Source of the DNA: Dendrophyllia cribrosa
Lineage: Eukaryota; Cnidaria; Anthozoa; Scleractinia; Dendrophylliidae
Reading direction: 5' to 3'
Length of the DNA stretch: 64,000 bases
Assembly: GCA_024195265.1 (NCBI GenBank)
Contig: JAJLRJ010000014.1
Location: 13,228,959 to 13,292,958 of the forward strand
In this document: positions 21,462 through 31,225 of the stretch, piece after piece
Layout of the letters: each line of letters opens with the position of its first letter
Position numbering within the stretch: the stretch's first letter is position 1
The notes under the pieces: generated by a model
What the model was told of the DNA's origin: nothing
The model's input: only the letters and a program-made list of their open reading frames with translations
Database searches by the model: none
Made by a program: the position numbers and the translations under genes

Positions 21462-21518
21462 AGTTGTCTATTCTCACCTGTCTCCCTCACGCCTATTGTT
21501 GAGTATGGGCACCAACAG
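21462..21518 (-). repeat. Split direct repeat B2 (element 3' end)
   Basis: 57 bp matching B1 at 21734-21790 except for one base. It ends on the minus strand in GAGAATAGACAACT, after which unrelated R2-like coding sequence begins. It is separated from A2 by 147 bp. Confidence 0.85.
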
Positions 21519-21665
21519 GCTCGATCTGTTGACTAATATAATCCTAATATAAAACTGAGGTGGGTAGGGTGGGAAAAAGCCACAGAAACGAGACCTGAGA
21601 AGGATAGGCGTAAAAGGAAACGAATGAGAACGGTCAACATGTTGAATACAAACTGCTTAGCAGCT

Positions 21666-21736
21666 TCGAGAGAATGGCATCACTCCTTTGTCTACTCTGC
21701 CTTTTATACGCGCGAGGTGAGACCACTGAGAATAGT
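21666..21736 (-). repeat. Split direct repeat A2
   Basis: 71 bp matching A1 at 25047-25117 at 69 positions. Contains the same TATAAAAGG box. It overlaps B1 by three bases, and the B1/A2 junction forms the palindrome GAGAATAG-TTGT-CTATTCTC at 21728-21747. Confidence 0.85.
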
Positions 21737-21790
21737 TGTCTATTCTCACCTGTCTCCCTCACGCCTATTGTTGAGTATAGGCACCAACAG
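21734..21790 (-). repeat. Split direct repeat B1
   Basis: 57 bp, 56 identical to B2. Lies about 120 bp downstream of the recombinase stop codon and runs straight into A2. Confidence 0.85.
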
Positions 21791-21907
21791 TCTTGTGTTG
21801 AAGATAACCCTAAAATACCACGGCGGAAACCACAAAACCTGCACAAAAGGATGCCCATCATCAAAACGAGGACCCCAAACTAAAAACCCCATCCTAACAA
21901 AAACAAA

Positions 21908-22871
21908 TTAAGAACGAGGAAACGCAGAAACGAAGTCTTTTAAGCGATTAAGATCCGCGTATAAAGTTGTGGTGGCGGAGGCCGCCAACTCGTTTGAAGA
22001 CAATAAGTCAGAAGGAGATCCTTCACGAAGAACTTCAGCTAACTTCATTTAGTAAAAGGCGGTACCCTTGTTGGACCAACCCACATGGGACATCACATCA
22101 GCGAGCTGTGATCCAGACAAAGCGAGAGTAATGGCAGAGCCCGAGCGGAAACCGTGCAGAGTCTCGCCTTCATCAATTTTCGCGTCTTTTAAATAATATT
22201 TCAAGCGGGCTTCTGCGGAAGAACTTGTAAGGGGCTTATTGACGATATGACCCTGGTGATTAGTGGGGTGAAATAAGTAGCCGTTGGAGAGAGTTATGCG
22301 CAGTTCGGAGGCGACAGCCACATATGTTTCAATAGCCTTGACCGGGCAAAGCTGGGGATTTGAATGGCGACGAATTCCAAAGACGTTAGAGGCGCCGTCT
22401 CGTAAAGTTTTACCCCAAATATGATTGAATAAAAAGCCATCGTCTTTAGGGAAACGCATAATTTCTGCGGTTTTCACACATCCCAGATCAGAACCTCTAT
22501 CCGCGCTGAAGAATAGAGTTTTAAAGAATGCTTGATCTCGAGCCAGAATAAAGAGAGCGGAATGGCTGACTGACGGATCCGCCATCTTTCTCGATTGAAA
22601 TAACTTGTCCCATTGATCTATATGGCGATGCAGTTCACCCGCTCTAAAGGAACTTGTGTCACGGAAGGCCAAAAGAGAGGAGTCGGCAAATGCTTCTCCC
22701 GCGATAACTGAGGAGATGAAATCTTGACTAATATGGGCGTTGTCTGCCATTTCCTGGGCCTCAGAAAGAAGAGATCCCTTATAATTGACCCAACGTGGCG
22801 AGTTAACAGAAATCCTGGTAGGGTCAAAGTTAGGAGTCTTTTCCCAGTCATGAAAAGGCATCTTGAAAAAA
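21908..22871 (-). pseudogene. Tyrosine recombinase with in-frame stop at or next to the nucleophile
   Basis: A single frame from an acceptor (cttctgttctag, exon from 22871; first ATG 22861) to TAA at 21908, about 320 residues, broken only by TAA at 22049-22051. Catalytic features: Arg in SADRGSDLGCV, the HGFR box (His-x-x-Arg), MSHVGWSNKGTAFY with the H/W position, then the stop where a second Tyr would be expected before MKLAEVLREG. Such enzymes insert a circular cDNA by recombination, as in DIRS and Ngaro elements. Length and layout match Ngaro-type recombinases. The stop is one base from a Tyr codon (TAC to TAA), so it may have removed the nucleophile itself. Confidence 0.8.
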
Positions 22872-23231
22872 CTAGAACAGAAGAAAGAATAGGTAAGGCC
22901 CAGGGAATGGCAAACTCAGCCCCGGTAATCCGGGAGGGAACATTCGTTCCCCTTGAGAATGCCACCCGAGGGAAGAGGAAAAGAGGAGCGAGAACAATAT
23001 AGCGAGTGGACATAAATATAGCGAGAACAATATAGTAAGAGGAGAACAATATAGCGAGTGGAGAATATAAAATATATAAAAAATTTAAGTCGGTATAAAG
23101 GGATAAAAGGGTGAAGGATAAAGAACGGTAACCCCGAAATAACAAAAAATAAAGGAAACATAAGACAAGTAAAAAACAAGGCACTATTAGCCTGAAGGAA
23201 AATCTTTATTGCATAAGATGATACAACAAAA

Positions 23232-23759
23232 TTATGTTGAAGGACGGTTAAATCGAGGCTGAGCAGCAGAAGGCTGACGAGAAGGAGCGCGCTTCCAACA
23301 CTGGGGTGACTTATGCCCTGGTTCACCACATTTGTAACAAATAACACGAGAGGATGGCCGCTGATAGGCTTGAAAATACGGTCGATGATGTGGCAATCTT
23401 CCTCTTCGCGTCTGTGTGCGATATGGTGTCGACCGCTGGAAGGACTTATCAACCTTCGAGATCGTTTCGATAACACAGGAAAAATCCTTGTCAGCCAACA
23501 AAGCAAGGAAATACGCCTTGAACTGCTCAGCTGGGACGTGAAGCTTCTCTCTCAAAGTCGAAGCGATAATATCATAACTGGCGGCCTTGGGGTGACTGGA
23601 GGATTTTGCAACAGAAGCTAATTCTTCAGCGTAATGAAGCGCTTCGTACTTGTCGAGGTCCTCAACTCTTCTGCCACCATAATATGAAATTCTCTGTATT
23701 AATGACTCGGCTGAGGTGCCTTGTGCACTTTCGAGAGCTTTAATACGCTGTTGTAAGGC
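23232..23759 (-). CDS. Gag exon 2 with CCHC zinc knuckle
   Basis: 176 codons including stop, open from a strong acceptor (ttctttttttttag) at 23760. It starts with a heptad-like helix (ALQQRIKALESAQ). A globular capsid-like part follows (YYGGRRVEDLDKYEALHYAEE, LREKLHVPAEQFKAYFLALL), then an Arg/Gln-rich linker and CYKCGEPGHKSPQCW, a CCHC zinc knuckle that would bind the element RNA. Exon 1 at 24842-25000 ends in phase 0 and splices in frame. No stop or shift in this exon, so Gag of this copy could still be made. It resembles Gag of Ngaro-like elements in layout; sequence homology was not tested. Confidence 0.7.
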   Translation of the reverse strand, partial: ALQQRIKALESAQGTSAESLIQRISYYGGRRVEDLDKYEALHYAEELASVAKSSSHPKAASYDIIASTLREKLHVPAEQFKAYFLALLADKDFSCVIETISKVDKSFQRSTPYRTQTRRGRLPHHRPYFQAYQRPSSRVICYKCGEPGHKSPQCWKRAPSRQPSAAQPRFNRPST

Positions 23760-24841
23760 CTAAAAAAAAGAAAAATGGGCAGTCAAAACTAAGCCCTAAA
23801 AGCGAGAAACATCGATAATAAAATCCAAGAATAAATTCAAGGCAATAAGAGAAAACAGCTTTTAATAAACGATCGCGACAGAAAAAGCAAACAAAATTAA
23901 ATACAATAGGCAAAATAAACTAGCCCCCAAGGAAAACACAAAAGGTGTAAAAAACAACAATGGAATATAGCCATAAAAACACAGCGTACAACTTGTGACA
24001 ATTAAAGTGGCACGTGAAAAAAAAAAAAAACCGTGCGAACAAAGCTAACATATTCGAAACCGCTAAACAGCGCAAATAAAGAGCAAGGAAAAACATGACA
24101 GATAAGATGAAAATAAACAAACATGAAAAGAGGGCAAACGTTGAGAAGCAGGGCGGAAAACAAACCAAACAAAATTATAGCCCACGAGGTCCACATAAAG
24201 AGGCAAATAATTTATAACGGCGAAAAATATACAAAACAAAATACGGCCCGCACAGCTCACACGAAACGAGGGCAAACGTTAAAAGCAGGGCGAATAATAT
24301 ACAAAACAAAATTTAGCCCGCTCAGCCCACACGAAACGAGGGTAAACTTTTGGAAGCAGAACGAATATACAAATAAAAATTTAGCCCGCACAGCCCAGAC
24401 AAAACGAGGGCAAACGTTAAGAAGCAGGGCAAATAATAAACAAAACAATATAGCCCGCACAGCCCACATGAAACGAGGGCAAACGTTAAGAAGCAGGGCG
24501 AATAATTTATCAAACAAAATTTAGCCCGCACAGCCCCCACGAAACGAGGGCAAACGTTAAAAGCAGGGCAAATAATATATTAAACAAAATTTAGCCCGCA
24601 CAGCCCACACGAAACGAGGGCAAACGTTAAAAGCAGGGCGAATAATTTATCAAACAAAATTTAGCCCTAGCCCAGCCCGTAGAAAAGCAGGCAAATGTTA
24701 AGAAGCAGAGCCAATAATATACTCAGTGGAAATGAAAAGCAGCCCGCGTAGGGCAAACCACATACAAAGTGTGGAAGCGAAATACTAGAGAACCAGAACG
24801 AAACACGTGGCAACGGACGGATAAAATAAAGTTTCACAAAC
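23760..24841 (-). other. Gag intron containing a minisatellite
   Basis: About 1.08 kb between donor GAG|gtttgtg (24841) and acceptor tttttttag|GCC (23760). It contains about eight imperfect units of 68-76 bp at 24120-24720, built on GAGGGCAAACGTTAAAAGCA, AATTTAGCCCGCACAGCCCA and similar words. The array makes many overlapping open frames on both strands that I treat as spurious. Intron status is inferred from splice sites and frame only. Confidence 0.6.
24120..24720. repeat. 68-76-bp minisatellite, about eight units
   Basis: Units share GGGCAAACGTTAA, AGCAGGGCGAATAAT, CAAAACAAAATTTAGCCCGC and ACAGCCCACACGAAACGAG. Neighbouring copies between 24250 and 24660 are the most alike; flanking ones are degenerate. 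Confidence 0.85.
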
Positions 24842-25025
24842 CTCCAAAGAAACTTCGTTTGCTTGCACTGGTGCTTGTGCAGGCGCTTGAGCTTGTTTCT
24901 CTGGCGCTGCAGGCGCTTGAGCTTGTTCTGCTAGCGCCGCCGGCGCTTGAGCATCTTGTGCTTGGTTTTGTAAGACAAACTTGAGCTTGTTGGACTGCAT
25001 CTGCAGGAACCTGCGGATCAGCCAT
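24842..25025 (-). CDS. Gag exon 1 (Ala/Gln/Pro-rich)
   Basis: Two start codons compete. The ATG at 25025 begins MADPQVPADAVQQAQ but is out of frame with exon 2. The ATG at 25000 gives 53 codons, ending QAPVQANEVSLE at the donor, in phase 0 with exon 2 (ALQQRIKALE). The middle is a repetitive QAQAPAAPEKQAQAP segment. The best reading is that a one-base change after ADAVQQAQ broke the original start frame. It lies directly downstream of A1, so A1 would hold the promoter and 5' UTR. Confidence 0.5.
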
Positions 25026-25046
25026 GGTAATCTGAACAGCTAAGCA

Positions 25047-25117
25047 TCGAGAGAATGCCATCACTCCTTTGTCTACTCTGCCTTTTATACGCGCGAGGTG
25101 AGACCGCTGAGAATAGT
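25047..25117 (-). repeat. Split direct repeat A1 (element 5' end) with TATA box
   Basis: 71 bp, 69 identical to A2. Begins ACTATTCTCAG on the minus strand. TATAAAAGG (complement at about 25080-25088) in a GC-rich context lies about 60 bp before the Gag ATG at 25025, so this repeat may carry the element promoter. Confidence 0.85.
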
Positions 25118-25249
25118 ACAACTAAGGGGACCATGCAAACATGAACGACCAGCCTAAGGCATGAAGGCTCCCTCCATGCAGGATAAGGAGAACCAATCCT
25201 CTCCCCTTAAGAGAGTCAGTTACTCCTGCTATTTGCTTACAGCATTGCA

Positions 25250-25800
25250 TTGTGGGTGCAAGCTTTGGGTGCATTTGTTCTTCATGTCGTTTCCAAAGAG
25301 TGTCACCAACTTGGACATCATAATTTCTAGGACTTACTGTTCCCATAATCCTTTCGGGAACCCATTTTGCTCCTCTTCCAAAATTACGTACAAAACTGGG
25401 TTGGTCTACTTTAAACTTGGGTTTGTTGTCAAGGTTATCCTGGAAAACCTTCACTTTCTGTTTCTTGTTCTTGGCTCCCAGTGTACTCAATCTAAATCTG
25501 GGTTGTCTACTCATGAGTAATTCAGAAGGTGACTTCCCCAATGATGTAGGTGTGGCTCTGTTTGTCAGTAAAAACCGGTCTAGAACCGAGTTGCCTGTAT
25601 CTCCAATCTTGCTCCTACATAGTGTTCTGCTAGTCCATTTGTAGCAGAATGTCCGGGTGCAGTGAGGGTATGTTGAATGTCATTATCCCTGAGAAATTAC
25701 TGGAATTTGGCACTCATAAATTGAGTTCCATTATCCATAACAAGATGTTCTGGTAACCCAAAATAACAGAATACATGCCTTCAAGCAGCAATAGTATTGG
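25250..25800 (-). pseudogene. Ty3/gypsy integrase fragment (K02A2.6-like type)
   Basis: From about 25790 the minus strand reads FGLPEHLVMDNGTQF, the integrase segment with its second catalytic Asp, then LTAPGHSATNGLAEHYV with the third region (normally LAERYV). After a shift, MGKSPSELLMSRQPRFRLST, DNLDNKPKFKVDQPSFVRNF, AKWVPERIMG and VQVGDTLWKRHEEQ follow. These are the end of the core and the SH3-like C-terminal domain of gypsy integrase. Several stops lie between 25560 and 25720. The right end fades at 25.8 kb; the left end abuts the split-repeat element at 25117. It is unrelated in sequence to the gypsy piece at 20.3 kb. Confidence 0.75.
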
Positions 25801-26210
25801 CTGTAGGGGCATGTGACATCTAGAAATAATTTATTGCTTATATAGCAAAATTAACATGCATATGATATGATCAGATGCGCTTTACATCTTTCAATCCAAG
25901 TTAAATAAAACATAACAATAATAGATAATAGTGCTACAGTAACAAAGTATAAGGTAATGCTAATGAAAGTATAATCTCAGGGGGGACAGCACAGATTTTT
26001 TTGATCTATCTTATGAGGGTTGTATGGTCTGCATACTGGCTGAGCCGATTTCTCTTTTATTAACCTGGATATCCCTGATATCTTTCTGCAAAGCCTTAAA
26101 AAACACTTCCACTGACAAAAAGATAAGGCGAGCAAGGGCAGCATTGTCTAACACCTCTTTAGATGCTGATGGGCCATAGTTTTCCTCAGATGCAAAGTTT
26201 GTCCAGTTGA
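25801..26210. other. Unassigned stretch before a LINE
   Basis: AT-rich to about 25.98 kb, then a minus-strand open frame of 75 codons at 26011-26238 without a motif I recognise. It may be remnant coding sequence of an element disrupted by the LINE that follows. Confidence 0.25.
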
Positions 26211-26214
26211 GCTT

Positions 26215-27863
26215 TGCTGAATGGCCAAGTGTTATCATGCTTTGGTACCTATGCTGATGAGAATCATTAATTTGTCATTGGCTACGGGTGAAATGCCCAA
26301 GGACTTAAAATGTGCTATGCTACGACTTTTGTTGAAGAAGCCTACTGCTGACCATAAGGTCTTTGCCAACTTTTGCCCAGTCTCTAATCTTAAGTATGTC
26401 TCCAATCTTATTGAAAAAACGGTTGCTGTACAGCTAAATGATTATCTGGCTTGTAATGATCTACATGTACCTCTTCTATCCGCATACAGGAATTATCTCA
26501 GCACAGAATCAGCTCTGATGAGGGTGCATAATGACATTATGATATCACTGGACAACGGAAATAGTGTAATACTGATTCTTTTGGATCTTTCAGCCGCCTT
26601 TGACACTGTTAACCATGATTTACTTTTGTCTAGACTTGAAAAGTGTTTTGGAATTACCGGCACTGCTCTGATCTGGTTCAAATCCTATCTTTGTAATCGT
26701 ACACAATTTGTCAGCATTAATCATTCTCATTCAACGAAACGCAATTTGCTTGTTGGAGTACCACAGGGCTCTGTTTTAGGTCCCTTCCTTTACCTGTTAT
26801 ATACACTGTACTGCTCTTATTTCCGATGTCATCACCAGCTGCCATCTTAATTACCACCTTTATGTGGATGATACTCAACTTTACCTGGCCTTCAAAACAG
26901 ATGATGTGAATTTAGCTATTGATCGCGTTGTTAGCTGTGTGTCCGAGATAAGTCGCTGGATGGGACAGAATGATTAAAAGCTGAATCCAGAGAAGACATA
27001 TTTTGTTGATTCATTCACGGTTTCGTGAGGGGCCTGCACTTGATTACCTTCAATTAGGAGAATAACGAATCTCCATCTCTGACAAAGTAACGAGCCTTGG
27101 AGTTATTCTTGACAAGTACATGATTTTTGATGACCAAATTGACCATGTTTGTAAATCTTCGATTAACCACTTAAGGAATTTGTTTAGGATTCGTAAATAT
27201 CTTGACGAGAACGCTGCCTCGAAAGTTATACATGCATTTATAACTACGCAGTTGGACTATTGCAATCATTTATACTTTGGATTACCAAAGTATAAAGTGA
27301 CGAGGTTACAACAAATCCAGAACACTGCTGCCCGTTATGTCACTGGTGCAAGGAAATATGACCATATTACTCCTGCCTTAGTACAACTTCACTGGTTGCC
27401 TGTCTCATATCGAATCGTATTTAAGCATCTTTTTTTTGTCTATAAATTATTGAATCATCTCTGCCCGCAATATCTAATGGATCTCCTGAAACATCGGAAA
27501 TCAACTAGGTCTTTATGCTCGAACTTTCAAGACCTGCTGATGCAGCCAACTTGTAAAACCAAAACATATGTTGACAGAGCTTTCTCTGTATGCGCTCCGA
27601 GGATTTGGAACACTGTTCCTTTGGAAATATGACAATCCAGTACAGTTTTATCATTTAAGAAAAAACTCAAGACTTTTCTTTTTACTAAATTTATTGAGAG
27701 TGACTTTTTATTATATTTTTAATTTTTTAGATTCTAGTTTCTTAGTTTCTAAAGTTTCTTAGATTAAATTTGTGGTTTTAGAGATAACTTTGTAAAGCGC
27801 CTCGAGCAAATAGTGGATGTGTGCGCTATATAAATGAACTATTATTATTATTATTATTATTAT
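26215..27863 (+). mobile_element. 5'-truncated CR1/L2-type LINE with (ATT)n tail
   Basis: Plus-strand reverse transcriptase. 26221-26820 reads INLSLATGEMPKDLKCAMLR, LKKPTAD, VSNLKYVSNLIEKTV, LILLDLSAAFDTVNHDLLL (first catalytic Asp) and VGVPQGSVLGPFLY. After a frameshift near 26820, YHLYVDDTQLYL (the two catalytic Asp). After stops, 27120-27632 gives the C-terminal thumb (DYCNHLYFGLPKYKVTRLQQ, HWLPVSYRIVFK, VCAPRIWNTVPL). The 3' end is GCGCTATATAAATG followed by seven or so ATT units at 27838-27863. Endonuclease and ORF1 are absent, so insertion was 5'-truncated. At least two frameshifts and a stop (near 26976) make it dead. Confidence 0.88.
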
Positions 27864-28690
27864 GCTGCTTAGCTTTCTTGTAAGTGGACATTTGCTCCTT
27901 TCTATGCTTGATAATTTCGGTTGGGAGGTTTCAGAACATCTGATATTCTGCTCCCTGAAGGCGGATGCCAAGTGATAGTGTATCTTTGCAATGATCGTTT
28001 TAACTGAGGAACCTTGCTGAAATTGGACAGGTTGATCTGCACCTCGTCTTTTTCCCAGGCGATGTATTCTTTGTATCCCCACGTTCTTGGGTCAATGTAA
28101 CCAAGCTCTTCCTCTAAAAAGTTCCTAAGAACTGCCTCCATGTCTTCCTGCCTCTCACTTCCGAAGTTAGATTCTATGATGTTCATGAATTTGAAATCCT
28201 CCTTCCTCGAGTAAGCCTCGCGGTAGAGATCTTTCATTTTCAGCCCATCAATTTTGCCTAGTACTTCTCTCTTTAGCTTGCAGAGCTGTCATCACACTTT
28301 CAATACCATTTTTTCTTTGTCTCAATGTCCTCGACATCTTTCTTGTGTTTTTTCTCTATACACCTTTCAGTTAGATTTTTCAAAACCTCTGTGGTACTTT
28401 CTTTAAAATTCTCTCATTTCTTCGTTCTCTAATCCAGAGCTGGTAATGATGTTTCAGTGTTCTTCATGGTTTAATTTATTGAGGATCCGGTCAAATTTCT
28501 TGTTTAGATCTCCTGTCAAATTTTGAGAGCTGTCATGATGACATTGCTTTGTGACTTGTGTAGGCTGCCCTTGCAAGTTGAAGGAGGGTGATTTCTGCTT
28601 TTTCAGATCTGGTGAGATCATTTCTCCCTCTTTAAAGCTATATCGTCTGTCTCCTTGTTTACAAATTAAATCAACCAGGGAGTCAGCCAT
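27864..28690 (-). pseudogene. LINE ORF1p-like fragment (L1/Tx1 type)
   Basis: Pieces of one protein: 28690-28454 (MADSLVDLICKQGDRRYSF, LNKKFDRILNKLN, a coiled-coil start) and 28237-27902 (REAYSRKEDFKFMNIIES, MEAVLRNFLEEELGYIDPRT, LSNFSKVPQLKRSLQRYTITW). Between them lie shifted helical residues (LKNLTERCIEKKHKKDVEDI). The pattern coiled coil, then R..DF+F.NI.E, then L..FL.EELG, resembles the RRM of L1-type ORF1 proteins, which bind LINE RNA. That is an inference. It ends at the 3' tail of the CR1-like LINE at 27863, which probably inserted into it. Confidence 0.45.
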
Positions 28691-28780
28691 CTACTAATTT
28701 GTTGAACAATTTGCATAAGAGTTAGCAGCCATTGTTTATTTTGCCATTGCTCGTTCCCAGTTTCCTTATGCGAATTTTAA

Positions 28781-29343
28781 AGTGCCCCTGTGATCAAATT
28801 TTTGATTTTCATTTTTTTACATTTTCGTGTACAATTAGACTTTCTTTCTCATCTTGCCAAATTTCAATTCATTACGAACATCAGAAGTCATTTTATTTTA
28901 AAATTTATTTCCGAGAATTTACGGCCGCCATTAATCAACCTTGTTCCAAGGCTTGGTTACGAATGGGAGAAAGTGACATCAAAGACTCGAACATACCTCA
29001 CGGGTTGAAATTATAATAACAATAAGTATTGGAAATCACGCGAAATATATAAAAGCAACAAAAACTTTGGACTTGTTCTTTGTGCAATTTTCTATGCTTA
29101 TTGTTATTATAATTTCAACCCGTGAGGTATGTTTGAGTCTTTGATGTCACTTTCTCTCATTCGCAACCAAGCCTTGGAACAAGGTTGATTAATGGCGGCC
29201 ATAAATTCTCAGAAATAAATGTTAAAATAAAATGACTTCTGATGTTTGTAATGGATTGAAATTTGGCAAGATGAGTAAGAAAGTCTAATAGTACACGAAA
29301 ATGTTAAAAAATGAAAATCAAAAATTTGATCACAGGGGCACTT
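28781..29343. mobile_element. 563-bp foldback MITE flanked by TTAA
   Basis: Left arm 28781-29026 and right arm 29097-29343 are reverse complements over about 246 bp with only scattered mismatches. The 70-bp spacer contains TATATAAAAGC. Ends read AGTGCCCCTGTGATCAAATT and its inverse, with TTAA on both sides (28777-28780, 29344-29347). A TTAA duplication suits piggyBac or Kolobok type transposition. No coding capacity. Confidence 0.9.
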
Positions 29344-29559
29344 TAAATAAATGTACAAGTGTATAAATTTAACATAGGGTCTATACATTTGAGGCTCGCC
29401 TTTTATATATTACTACACTCTTTATGTGACAACAGCAACTCTTGTCCAGAGGCTGCGACTGGAAGGGATCATCCAGCTGTTTAAGTGGCCTGATAATTGC
29501 CACTGCATCCCTTGTTATGGAGCAATAAAGTATATTGCACCAATCCAAACAAACCCTTC

Positions 29560-29946
29560 CTGTCATGTTCAACACAATAGCCACATGTATGTCTTCAGCT
29601 ACATACATACATATACATACATACATTATATTGAAGCTCCCTTTACAGGGCTTTTCAGCCACAATATACTAATTAAGACTTATTACAAATAAAAATACAA
29701 ATAAAAATCATTCTAAGAGCATAATTATTTACAAGTCTCTTCTTAAAAATACTTCAGTCCGCTTCTTCTTTAAGATCTTTGGCCCCTATAGGCAAAAGAT
29801 CTCTGCTCAGATTTTAATCTGCATCTCGGTAGATTCAAATCTTTCTTATATTCACGTGTGAATTTTTGACTAAGATAGTCTGGCACTCGTCCATTTAGGC
29901 ACTTGTGTACCATAAGCTGCACTGTAGAACACCTCCGCAAAGCATT
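29560..29946 (-). mobile_element. LINE 3'-end fragment with (TATG)n tail
   Basis: The minus strand reads MVHKCLNGRVPDYLSQKFTR, EYKKDLNLPRCRLKSEQRSF and AYRG, the end of a CR1/Jockey-type reverse transcriptase protein (usual form VHKCLNG.AP.YL...F). A 3' UTR and a (TATG)n microsatellite at about 29600-29626 follow. Only the last 60 or so residues are present, so it is strongly 5'-truncated. Confidence 0.6.
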
Positions 29947-31225
29947 TCATTAGTGTGACTCTTAAGAGCTTTGTTTCGGATCTAAAACACAATTAACAAA
30001 ATAAATATGACCTGAAAATAGCATGCATACACCACTCATGTGACACTTTTTGTGTCTGTGATGTTTTGCAGATTTTTAAAACTGTTTCAACTCCATGACA
30101 ACATTTTTGCCATTGATGACAATCGTAAGTTTGTTGTAGGTTTGATGTACAGGACAAGCTTGTACCATATACATCGGCCTTAACTCTTACCCCTTGTTAT
30201 TTCCAAGCGTTTGATCCCCCAATCTTTGCAGTTAAGTTTCTGTTTCCAGTAATGCTGTCTTTGTTTTCACTTGGCGAGACATACAAACCATGTAGAGAAT
30301 CTAGCAATGAAAGGGAATAACTCACTGCCTAAAAAACGTTCAGCTTTTAAGAAAGGATGTACCTGCAATGCATATGCCTGTCAGTAGTGCTTATCACACA
30401 AGTCACAATAATTACTGTTATGAAGTTTGTTTGCCATAGTCTATGCCATAGACATAGATGATAATCCACTCCTCACAATTTTTTTTTACATATGGGACAT
30501 CGCACTTGATCCATGTCAAGTTTGGATGGGACTGTCTCTGATTGGCAGTCCGTCCAGCCTGACAGATGTGTTTACTTGTGGCGGGCTGTTTGACTATGTG
30601 CAAACATTCCATTGCAATGGTCACATCTTTTTTTATCCATCCTTGATCTTTGTCGAGATGGGACTGTCTCCGATCCGTTTGGTCAGAGATGGGACTGTCT
30701 TCCGTCAGCAGTCCGACCAAGTTACTACTTTTGGTCAGCAGTAATGCATAGAACAACACATGCTTTGGTCTTTAATCCAACATGGTGGAGAGCTGCGGAA
30801 AAAATTATATTCAATTATAAGTAAATTTACATATCAATACCAAGGATATCAAAAGATGTGTTGCTTTACATCTTTACCAACACCATGTTGGTTGCGAATT
30901 CTATAATATAAAAGTAGTACCACAGAACACCAAATACGCTCAAGCTAGACATTTTACTGCAGGTTTGGTTATAAATGAACAACACAGTTTAAAAACAACC
31001 CATTTATGTATATTTCGAGTGCAGAGAGGCACCTGCGTTTCAGACAAAAATACAAAAACTCATCAAGGTTAAAAGGTTCGTGACAGGCCTACACAGACTC
31101 TCCTCTGTGGTTTTGTGGTTGCGACACGTTAATGGGAGCCGTCAAAGTTTCGCTTTGACTAGTGTGTCTTTAAGCGATTTTCCTTTTTTGTAGGTTACGA
31201 TGGGAGGCGTTTTATATATGGTTTT
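29947..31225. other. Stretch without supported genes
   Basis: Contains three dispersed copies of GGGACTGTCT at about 30530, 30660 and 30690 within short open frames on both strands, but no recognised domain, splice pattern or clear terminal repeat. I would leave it unannotated. Confidence 0.3.

Larger units (their letters stand above)
21462..25117 (-). mobile_element. Gag-tyrosine recombinase element with split direct repeats (Ngaro/PAT-like, no RT)
   Basis: On the minus strand the order is A1 (25117-25047), Gag, tyrosine recombinase, B1 (21790-21734), A2 (21736-21666), B2 (21518-21462). A1/A2 match at 69 of 71 positions and B1/B2 at 56 of 57, and B1 and A2 abut with a 3-base overlap (ACT). 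This A1-body-B1A2-B2 order is the split direct repeat structure of Ngaro and PAT retrotransposons. Gag has a CCHC knuckle and the recombinase has R, HxxR and H/W residues. There is only about 360 bp between Gag stop and recombinase exon, so reverse transcriptase and RNase H are absent. No target duplication is seen, as expected for recombinase-mediated insertion. Confidence 0.8.

Noticed and set aside
22618..23506. Hydrophobic minus-strand frames that look like multi-span membrane proteins
   Set aside because: They are out-of-frame shadows of Gag and the recombinase and of T-rich spacer.
24100..24700. Long overlapping frames with repeated Arg/Thr/Gln or Phe/Leu-rich peptides
   Set aside because: They arise from the 68-76-bp minisatellite being open in several frames; I judge the region an intron.
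28781..29343. The 563-bp inverted repeat as a CRISPR-like or microRNA locus
   Set aside because: It has one pair of long arms and TTAA borders, typical of a MITE; there are no spaced short repeats. A small-RNA product is possible but not visible from sequence alone.
30420..30830. Repeated GGGACTGTCT words as possible operator array
   Set aside because: Only three irregularly spaced copies occur and they may simply reflect a local duplication.
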